Assembly (NCBI GenBank): GCA_040905905.1
Contig: JBBDQN010000004.1
Span: 1-58,521 of the forward strand
Direction: 5' to 3'
DNA length: 58,521 nucleotides
From: JAICND01 sp040905905
GTDB lineage: Bacteria; Actinomycetota; Acidimicrobiia; Spongiisociales; ZC4RG35
Position 1 is the stretch's first letter, and the number at the start of each line of letters is the position of its first letter. Below the pieces are notes generated by a model that was not told the origin of the DNA, searched no databases, and worked only from the letters and a program-made list of their open reading frames with translations. Made by a program: the position numbers and the translations under genes. This document shows positions 53,301-58,521 of this stretch, one piece after another.

Positions 53301-53633
53301 AAGATCCAGGAGGAGTCGCTCTACTACGAGCGGATGAAGCAGTCGGGTGAGTACCCGATCGTCGGGGTCAACATGTTCTTGTCGAAGGAGGGCTCACCGT
53401 TTGTGATCCCCGGGGAACTGGTGCGGTCCACCACCGACGACAAGGACCGTCAGATCGCCAATGTCGAAGCCGTGCGGGGCCGGAGTACCGAAGCTCTGGA
53501 GGAGTTGCAAAAGGCCGCCATTCACAGCGGCAATGTCTTCATGGCTCTGATGGAGGCGGCCAAGACCGCCAGCCTCGGTGAGATGTCCGATGCTCTTTTT
53601 GAGGTTGGCGGCAAGTACCGCCGCAACATGTGA
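50310..53633 (+). CDS. icmF: Fused isobutyryl-CoA mutase IcmF
   Basis: 1107 residues with three fused parts. B12-binding domain (1-140) carries 'FDGHDAAINIFRRIL', His21 being the cobalt ligand, and 'LFGGGGGTI'. A MeaB/MeaI-like GTPase (about 190-420) has P-loop 'GTGGSGKSS' and 'VNKADKL'. The mutase barrel (about 530-1107) has 'DPTRMFAGEGPPEQTNRRF', where Phe in RMFAG marks isobutyryl-CoA-type rather than methylmalonyl-CoA enzymes (Tyr there). It interconverts isobutyryl-CoA and n-butyryl-CoA, with the GTPase protecting the cofactor. Residues next to the site ('GIYPLKR' for usual F-P-F-K-R) differ slightly, so related acyl-CoAs are possible. Controlled by the divergent MarR. Confidence 0.92.
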   Translation: MSYQPVNKVRFVTATTLFDGHDAAINIFRRILQASGAEVVHLGHNRSGTEIVETAIEEDAQAIAVTSYQGGHIEFYRYLRDLLTERGYGHVRLFGGGGGTILPDEGAQLMDYGITRIYSPDDGRQMGLQGMVDDMLERSDFPSGELDGLSVEGFAASDHATLARVISAAENYPDKYQDLFDEIASSAAASTVPVLGFTGTGGSGKSSLVDEVVRRFLLDFEDRTVAIVSVDPSKRRSRGALLGDRIRMNSIPHPRAYMRSLATRQANLALSKAVKSTIDLLKVAGFDLVILESSGIGQSDTEIVDYSDVSAYIMTPDYGAASQLEKIDMLEFADLVAVNKADKLGALDALRDVRKQYRRNHQRFEEHDETLPIHLTIASEFNDPGTNRFYRAAILALDAKRGGFVSDLDLPTLDEDKQHVVPPQRSRYLAEIAEDLRRYDAWVEEQATIAEEWYRLAGAAGLLEGSSKDEVAALAQAAVGRLDPANRQALEGWDDLLERYAGEEYVYTVRGREIKVPLVHETLSHTKVRKMATPRFQGWGDRLRWLLRENVPGAFPYTAGIYPLKRTQEDPTRMFAGEGPPEQTNRRFHYVAAGMPAKRLSTAFDSVTLYGHDPHQRPDIYGKVGNSGVSIACLDDAKKLYSGFDLCDPTTSVSMTINGPAPMILAFFMNAAIDQQCEKYIRAEGLEAEVEAKIAALGDRLRPQYQGPLPTGNDGLGLMLLGVTGDQVLPADVYEKIRAETMQTVRGTVQADILKEDQAQNTCIFSTEFALRMMGDIQQYFVDNDVRNFYSVSISGYHMAEAGANPISQLAFTLANGFTYVEYYLARGMHIDQFAPNLSFFFSNGIDPEYAVIGRVARRIWARAIRDVYGGNARSQMLKYHVQTSGRSLHAQEIGFNDIRTTLQALYAVYDNCNSLHTNAYDEAITTPTEESVRRALAVQMIINRELGLAKNENPLQGSFIIEELTDLVEEAVLMEFENLSNRGGVLGAMERQYQRTKIQEESLYYERMKQSGEYPIVGVNMFLSKEGSPFVIPGELVRSTTDDKDRQIANVEAVRGRSTEALEELQKAAIHSGNVFMALMEAAKTASLGEMSDALFEVGGKYRRNM

Positions 53634-53635
53634 GT

Positions 53636-55261
53636 TCAGCTGCTGGCGGTCGTGAGCGCTACCGCCGCTGCTTCAGTCCTGCTCCGCACCCCTAGCTTCA
53701 TCAGAACATTGCTCACATGGTTGGCGGCGGTCTTCTGGCTGATGAAGAGCCGCTCGGCGATCTCCGCGTTGGTCATGCCTTGAGCGATGAGGCGGAGAAC
53801 CTCTGCCTCACGGTCTGTCAGGCGCGACTTGAGTTTTGGCCCGGTCTGGCCGCGAGCGCCCAGGCTTCGAAGCAGCGCTGCTGCTTGATCAGCTAGACGA
53901 CTGGCTCCCAACTCGTCGAAGGCTTTGTGAGCCACCCTGGCCTCGGCTACCGCTAGATCACGATCGCTGCCTGAGAGGAGGCGGACGAGTTCTAGCCGCG
54001 CCGTGGCCGCTTCGAGGGGCACTCGAGCTGCTTCCAGTAGATCGATTGCTTTCTCGTACGCTGAGGGCGCGGACTGATCTGGTTCCGATCGGGCCCGGGC
54101 CAACGCCGCTAAACCGTGAACTCGCTCGAGTCCGCTCTTATCAGCTATGACCGTCAGTTGGAGGGCGGCTTTGGCGACGCGTTCACGATCTCCGTGCACG
54201 GCGAGGGCTTGGGCCAGCAGCGACAACAGTGCGACCGAGCGCAGGTTGTCATAGCCGATCCGAGCGAGGCGCCGTTCCAACAACTTGATCGCCGGGGCGT
54301 GCAGGCCCTGTGCAATAAGCAATTCTCCCATCGGCTCCACCGCCTCCGGCAGGGTCGAATACTCGGTGAGGATCGCTTCAGCTTCCTCAAGCCGACCCTG
54401 ACGGATCCGGAGCGACGCAAGAGCGGCAGATGGGTGCGAGCATCGTGACCGGTGACCGTTCTGTTCGAGGATGTTGATTGTTCGCAGCAGCTCGCTTTCG
54501 GCGCGAGCCCAATCGCCAGTGGCGGCGAACACCTCCCCGCAACAAGTGCCGCAGGAGGCGATCAGTGTTTGGTGCCCATGCTGAAAGAGGTAACGCTCGA
54601 TGAGTTGAGCCCAACTCATGAAAGGGGAGAGGTCGCCGATCAACTCCGCGGCCTGCATCACCGAGCATGCGGTGTCGCCGGCTACCACCAGGTTGTCCTG
54701 GGAGGTGGCGATCGCCATCGCCTCATCAAGTTCGGCTAGGCCCTCCTTGACCTCGCCTTTGGTCACGTGGGCCAGGCCGAGTTGTGCCAGCCCGTATGCT
54801 TCGAGCTCGCTATCGGACCACCGTTCGGCTTCCGCCAGCGCCTGACGAGCAAGTTGTTCGGCGGTAGCGGGATCATTGGTTCGGCGTGCCTGGGCCAGTG
54901 CCATCCAGCCGGCTGCGGGGGCGGCCGAGGAGTCGTCGAGTAATCGCCGAGCGCGCCCCAACCAACCGTTGGCTGCCGCCAGATCGCCGTAGACGTTGTG
55001 ATATTCATCAGAGACCCAGAGGGCACACCGAACCGCCCGGGCCCGATCCCCTCGCAGCCGGTAGGCGGCGTGGGCGCGCTGGCGGTAATTAAGCGCTTGC
55101 TCCTCGTCCCCTGTCCACCACCAGGCCTGCGAAAGGCCCTCCAGCGCCTCCGGAGTCTCCGTGTCGGTGAGGGCTTTTTCAAAAGCCTGACGAGCTTGGT
55201 GCCAATCACCCGCTCCCAGGGCTTCATAGCCGCGAGCAACATCGACGGGACGGACCTGCAT
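53636..55261 (-). CDS. LuxR-type regulator with TPR-like N-terminal region
   Basis: 541 residues. The C-terminal LuxR/GerE helix-turn-helix is 'LTDREAEVLRLIAQGMTNAEIAERLFISQKTAANHVSNVLMKLGVRSRTEA' (about 480-532). Residues 1-460 are helical TPR-like repeats rich in Ala, Leu and Trp ('GDWHQARQAFEKALTDTETPEALEGLSQAWWWTGDEEQALNYRQRAHAAY'). No AAA/STAND ATPase is present, unlike MalT-type regulators. Two bases from the icmF stop, convergent. Target genes unknown. Confidence 0.85.
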   Translation of the reverse strand: MQVRPVDVARGYEALGAGDWHQARQAFEKALTDTETPEALEGLSQAWWWTGDEEQALNYRQRAHAAYRLRGDRARAVRCALWVSDEYHNVYGDLAAANGWLGRARRLLDDSSAAPAAGWMALAQARRTNDPATAEQLARQALAEAERWSDSELEAYGLAQLGLAHVTKGEVKEGLAELDEAMAIATSQDNLVVAGDTACSVMQAAELIGDLSPFMSWAQLIERYLFQHGHQTLIASCGTCCGEVFAATGDWARAESELLRTINILEQNGHRSRCSHPSAALASLRIRQGRLEEAEAILTEYSTLPEAVEPMGELLIAQGLHAPAIKLLERRLARIGYDNLRSVALLSLLAQALAVHGDRERVAKAALQLTVIADKSGLERVHGLAALARARSEPDQSAPSAYEKAIDLLEAARVPLEAATARLELVRLLSGSDRDLAVAEARVAHKAFDELGASRLADQAAALLRSLGARGQTGPKLKSRLTDREAEVLRLIAQGMTNAEIAERLFISQKTAANHVSNVLMKLGVRSRTEAAAVALTTASS

Positions 55262-55305
55262 GTGAGTTGACTCTATCGAGCGGTGGAGACTGCTGAAGAA
55301 CGGGT

Positions 55306-56277
55306 CTAGCCGGTACGGGCGAAGCGGTCCTGCGCTTGTTCGAGACTGAGGGCGGTGATGTTGGCGAGCCGTTTTGCTATCTCCTCCCAGGATCGGGCGT
55401 TGCGACGGCGGCGTCCCCTGAACCAGCGAACCGTGGCAACGGTGCCCTCGCTCTCTCGGTCCAGGGCCATCTCGTGGAGGAGGGTCGCATCGGGCGCCTT
55501 CACTTCCACGACCAACCGTTCATAGGGCCGCCATTCGATGACTTCATGGATGGCAGCGAGACGATCGGTGACACAAGAGTCGCTGCGGCCCGGGGCGAGA
55601 ACGCTCCAGACGTCGGCCGGAGAGGCAGCAAGGACAACCTTGGCCTCATGAATCGGGGCGGTCGGACTCCTCCACGAGGGTTGATCCTCGTGCCGGCGTT
55701 GAAGGCTCCCGACCCAGCCCTCCACCACCCCGAGATGCGGGTACTGCTCCGAGTGGGCTGTCAGACTCTCCGTTTCTGGCTCGATGCTCATCCGCCGGAT
55801 GCAGGCATCGGTCAGGAGCATGTAGCCGGAGGCAGCACCGGCAAATCCGAGACTGTTCTTGAGCAGGCGGTGGACCACGATCACGTCCTTCCCCGCCAGC
55901 TCGGTCCGACCGGCAATCTGGTGGCGGCTGAACTCGCCCGAATGCGCGATCATCTTCAGGTCGAGCCGGGGGGCGAGTCCGCAGGCGGTGCAGGCACATG
56001 TCGTGGCTTGGCCGACGCTGAGTAGCCGGCGGCGGAACGCCCCATAGGTTCCATCTATCACGTCGATCAGGTCGGCGCCGGCGAGCTTCGGGTCGCTCGA
56101 AAAAGAAAAGACCGCATCACCTTCAACCTTGTTGACCTCGAAGGTCGGCCGCATCACCTCCACGACGCGGGTTATCAGATCGGTAGCGATCGCCGGACCA
56201 TGGTCGACGTGAGAGTTCGCCAAATACTCGGTGTAACCAGAGATGTCGGCGATGAGAAAAGTCCCGGTTTCAGCCAT
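55306..56277 (-). CDS. DUF2652 cyclase-like protein with C-terminal SRPBCC-like part
   Basis: 323 residues. The N-terminal half is a DUF2652 (adenylate-cyclase-related) domain: 'FLIADISGYTEYLANSHVDHGPAIATDLITRVVEVM', 'KVEGDAVFSF' and 'CACTACGLAPRLDLKMIAHSGEF' with three clustered Cys. The C-terminal part (about 205-310, 'VVLAASPADVWSVLA...EWRPYERLVVEVKAP') resembles SRPBCC. Cyclase activity is doubtful: the metal and base-binding residues are not evident. ATG 56277 is chosen as the frame upstream lacks any domain. It is 44 bases downstream of the luxR start on the same strand. Confidence 0.75.
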   Translation of the reverse strand: MAETGTFLIADISGYTEYLANSHVDHGPAIATDLITRVVEVMRPTFEVNKVEGDAVFSFSSDPKLAGADLIDVIDGTYGAFRRRLLSVGQATTCACTACGLAPRLDLKMIAHSGEFSRHQIAGRTELAGKDVIVVHRLLKNSLGFAGAASGYMLLTDACIRRMSIEPETESLTAHSEQYPHLGVVEGWVGSLQRRHEDQPSWRSPTAPIHEAKVVLAASPADVWSVLAPGRSDSCVTDRLAAIHEVIEWRPYERLVVEVKAPDATLLHEMALDRESEGTVATVRWFRGRRRRNARSWEEIAKRLANITALSLEQAQDRFARTG

Positions 56278-56433
56278 GACCAAAGTCTGCGGCAACAACG
56301 CCGGACAAGCATCGGGAGAAATACCCAAATTGTCGGCGTCATTCGGGAACCGAAACGGGTACTCCTCCCCATGCTCTGTGGTCACGGTTCCGGCATGCTC
56401 ATCTCGCCACACCCGAGAGCAAAGGAGTGCGAG

Positions 56434-56877
56434 ATGATGGCATATCAGAGCGAGATCGTGATCAACAGACCAGTGAAGGAGGTCTTTGAGTACATCACGA
56501 CCTTTGAGAACTTTCCTAAGTGGTCTGAGACCCACAGCGTCAAGGTGCTGACCAATGGCACGGTCGGAGTCGGGACCAGGTTGTTGATCGAGATGGGCAA
56601 GGGTCCCATGAAATCCCGCAACGAGTTCGACACGGTCGAGTGGGAAAAGGACCGCACTTGGGCGTTCAAAACGGTATCGCCCGCCAGTTCTGTCGTTTGG
56701 GACGGGAGCTTCGACTTCGAGCCTGTCGGCCCCGCCTCGACCAGGGTGAGGGCCGACGGCCAGGTGTCCCTCAAGGGATGGCGGCGACTACTTGAGCCGG
56801 TCATTCGCGGCGAGCTGCAGAAAGGCGAGCAGGGCGAACTGGAGACTGTTAAGCGTCTGATCGAAGGCACTGGCTAG
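56434..56877 (+). CDS. SRPBCC (START-like) family protein
   Basis: 147-residue polyketide-cyclase/START-type fold: 'INRPVKEVFEYITTFENFPKWSETHSVKVL', central beta strands and long C-terminal helix. Binds a hydrophobic ligand in such folds; ligand unknown. ATG 56434 has AAAGGAG six bases upstream, excluding the longer frame. Divergent from the DUF2652-SRPBCC-like gene, which may point to a shared role. Confidence 0.8.
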   Translation: MMAYQSEIVINRPVKEVFEYITTFENFPKWSETHSVKVLTNGTVGVGTRLLIEMGKGPMKSRNEFDTVEWEKDRTWAFKTVSPASSVVWDGSFDFEPVGPASTRVRADGQVSLKGWRRLLEPVIRGELQKGEQGELETVKRLIEGTG

Positions 56878-56896
56878 GGGGCGGATGCCGCCAGCC

Positions 56897-57289
56897 TCAA
56901 GTTCCCCAACCCGTAGGTGGTTGGAACATCCCGGGCTGGTAGTGCCAATACTCCCGAAGTTGGCTGCAGAGCCCCTCGTCATCGAAATCGAGCAAAAGAC
57001 AGCCAGGCAATGTCACGTCATCGCCGTCGACCTTCATCGTCGTCCAGAACTCGACCGCCGCCCGAGAGCCATCAACGAACGGGCGACCCATCCGAACTCG
57101 CACCTCGCTCTGGGATGCCGTCACTGATTTCCAGTAGTCCTTCACGCCTTCGCGGCCCTCGTGCACTTCCTCGAAGATGTTGGACCGGTAGGTAGCGCTG
57201 GGCGAGAACAGCTCTGAGGCTGCGACCGGATCCCTTTGTTCCCAGGCCTTCTTGTAACCTTCGATCCACTGATCCAGCGTCTGGCCCAC
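56897..57289 (-). CDS. SnoaL/NTF2-like protein
   Basis: 130 residues: 'IEGYKKAWEQRDPVAASELFSPSATYRSNIFEEVHEGREGVKDYWKSVT', a typical SnoaL-like N-terminus, followed by the cone-forming beta strands 'RAAVEFWTTMKVDGDDVTLPGCLLLDFDDEGLCSQLREYWHY'. May be an enzyme or a ligand binder. GTG 57289 has AAAGGAG four to five bases upstream. Convergent with the SRPBCC gene. Confidence 0.8.
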   Translation of the reverse strand: MGQTLDQWIEGYKKAWEQRDPVAASELFSPSATYRSNIFEEVHEGREGVKDYWKSVTASQSEVRVRMGRPFVDGSRAAVEFWTTMKVDGDDVTLPGCLLLDFDDEGLCSQLREYWHYQPGMFQPPTGWGT

Positions 57290-57390
57290 ACCGCTCCTTT
57301 CAGATACGGGCACGTTACCGGTGGCCGCTGGAGGGCGACTAGTCCCATGTTGCGGTATAAGGTGAACAAGCTTCGTCAGTGGAGCGGGGT

Positions 57391-58410
57391 ATGCAGGGAA
57401 ACCATGGGCTGATCGGGCGTCGCGTGGTTGGTGGGGCAAGTCTCTTGTCCCTCCTGTTGGCGCTGCAGTTGGTCACTGCCGGTACGGCCACGGCGGCGAC
57501 GCTCACAGTCGCTCCCAACTCGGCCCCACCAGGTGAGTCGATAGTCATCAAGGGTTCGGCCTTCGTCGCATTGCTTGAGGTAGATGTCTGTTGGGACCAG
57601 CCGGGCTGTGACAATCTCGGAAGCAGGCGCGCTAACCCCAATGGCACCTTCACGGTCGAGGCTGTGGTGCCGCTCGCCGCTTCCCTTGGGACCCACCCCA
57701 TCTACGCCTGTCAACTAAGTGGGTTGGTGCCTGTGTGCACGTCGGCCAGTTTCGTGGTGCTAGAGCCCACCACCACGACCATCATCGCCACAACGACGAC
57801 CGCCGCGACGACGACGACGATCGCCCCAACTACGACTACCAACCCCACTACCACGTCCCCACCACCCACAACCACCACGGTTCCGTCGACTACCACCTCT
57901 TCTCCCGTTCCCACCACTTCCGCCCCACCTCCCACCACCACGACCAATCCGCCGACCACGACCTTTCCTTTTCCAACCGCACCACCACCATCAACCACCA
58001 CCAGCACCTCGTCGCCAGCCCAATCGACGACTACCACGCGAGCCAACCCGGGGGGTCTGCCCACCACCGCTCCGTCTGGGGCCCCCGGGCAACCGACAAC
58101 ATCGGGGGTACCGGTGGAAGTCGAGGGTGAGGTGGTCACTACTGGTTCGGGATCGCCTCCGGAAGAGGACAACTCGGAGAGCCCCGCGGCTGTCGCATTT
58201 GTGCCAAAACCAGACACGAACCAATTGCAGGACGACGGTCAGGCTGCCAGGGACCTCGACACCGATTCCTTTGATCTCGCGGCGTCGGCGACCGATCTGC
58301 GCTCGTGGCTGCGAACGCCTATGGGGTTCTGGGCGTCGTGGATGGTCGTCGTCGTGGGGGCAGTGGTGGTAGCGGGGGCGATCCGCTGGTTTGTTGTCAG
58401 GCGTCAATAG
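57391..58410 (+). CDS. Secreted Thr/Pro-rich surface protein with Ig-like domain
   Basis: 339 residues. Signal peptide (about 1-36, ending ATA-A), an Ig/IPT-like beta domain (about 37-125, 'LTVAPNSAPPGESIVIKGSAFVALLEVDVCWDQPGC') with four Cys, then a 100-residue Thr/Pro/Ser repeat stalk, an acidic segment and a C-terminal transmembrane helix with basic tail. It resembles a stalked surface adhesin. ATG 57391 gives a standard signal peptide; GTG 57379 is possible. Function unknown. Confidence 0.8.
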   Translation: MQGNHGLIGRRVVGGASLLSLLLALQLVTAGTATAATLTVAPNSAPPGESIVIKGSAFVALLEVDVCWDQPGCDNLGSRRANPNGTFTVEAVVPLAASLGTHPIYACQLSGLVPVCTSASFVVLEPTTTTIIATTTTAATTTTIAPTTTTNPTTTSPPPTTTTVPSTTTSSPVPTTSAPPPTTTTNPPTTTFPFPTAPPPSTTTSTSSPAQSTTTTRANPGGLPTTAPSGAPGQPTTSGVPVEVEGEVVTTGSGSPPEEDNSESPAAVAFVPKPDTNQLQDDGQAARDLDTDSFDLAASATDLRSWLRTPMGFWASWMVVVVGAVVVAGAIRWFVVRRQ

Positions 58411-58432
58411 CGGTTTACTCCTCTTGTCATAG

Positions 58433-58446
58433 GCCCGAGTTCGGGC
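58433..58446 (+). terminator. Short hairpin before tRNA-fMet
   Basis: GCCCG-AGTT-CGGGC stem with two further bases able to pair, followed by TTACG. About 20 bases behind the surface protein stop; weak terminator candidate. Confidence 0.4.
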
Positions 58447-58466
58447 TTACGATGGTCGTCCACCGA

Positions 58467-58521
<55 letters not shown>

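Noticed and set aside
50310..53633. Methylmalonyl-CoA mutase
   Set aside because: The B12 domain is N-terminal and fused to a GTPase, and the active-site block has RMFAGEG, both marks of IcmF.

Overview
The window looks like a chromosomal, core-genome stretch of a high-GC actinobacterium, most likely an Acidimicrobiia-type lineage. This is inferred from gene content and style, not from a marker tree. The pointers are CarD, a DUF3263 plus LytR_C pair as in mycobacteria, an F420-type LLM oxidoreductase, DUF2342, a WS/DGAT acyltransferase, UPF0182, many GTG/TTG starts and poly-threonine linkers behind lipoprotein and secreted-protein signals. No phage, transposase, CRISPR array or plasmid gene was seen. 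Coding density is very high and no gap between genes exceeds about 300 bases.

Layout. 1-2.8 kb: end of a nucleoside/sugar-type ABC importer (two permeases) and a cytochrome P450. 2.8-12.9 kb: a zinc-ribbon membrane protein facing a housekeeping run radA-disA-carD-ispF-cysS-rlmB, tRNA-Thr, then DUF3263, LytR_C, a toastrack-like membrane protein and an AI-2E-type transporter. 13-19 kb: a first branched-chain-type (Liv) ABC importer (H-M-G-F on the plus strand, its lipoprotein receptor on the minus strand) with a PfpI-like protein between. 19-26.9 kb: an AlaX editing protein, a CvpA-CAP fusion, a wax ester synthase, a KimA-like potassium transporter, tRNA-Arg, an LLM oxidoreductase and a NYN/LOTUS protein. 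26.9-35.2 kb: an MFS-DUF2277-MFS operon, a ClC channel, a membrane-anchored nuclease-fold-like protein, TatA, a peroxiredoxin, DUF2342 and MoaE. 35.2-42.6 kb: an acyl-CoA ligase followed by a second complete Liv importer (H-M-receptor-F-G). 42.6-50 kb: BioY, a YlbL-like PDZ-S16 protease, a DivIVA-domain protein ending in a MuF/SPP1-gp7-like zinc motif, UPF0182 and a hemolysin III family protein. 50-58.5 kb: a MarR regulator divergent from a fused isobutyryl-CoA mutase (icmF), a LuxR-type regulator, a DUF2652 cyclase-like protein, SRPBCC and SnoaL-like proteins, a Thr/Pro-rich surface protein and the start of tRNA-fMet.

How the parts may work together. RadA and DisA are adjacent and DisA should make c-di-AMP; the KimA-like transporter about 17 kb away belongs to a family controlled by c-di-AMP in Bacillus. 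The ligase in the second Liv operon suggests that an imported organic acid is activated to a CoA ester. MarR probably controls itself and icmF through a 20-base palindrome lying over the icmF -35 box.

The least expected signals are between genes. Two copies of a conserved 50-base hairpin element sit in convergent gaps (about 20.9 and 42.6 kb). Five gene junctions carry degenerate 7- or 8-base tandem arrays, three of them built as two arrays facing each other. Among proteins, the DivIVA-MuF-like fusion, the LivH-type permease with a secreted beta-sandwich-like head, and CarD with a histone-H1-like Lys/Ala/Pro tail stand out.
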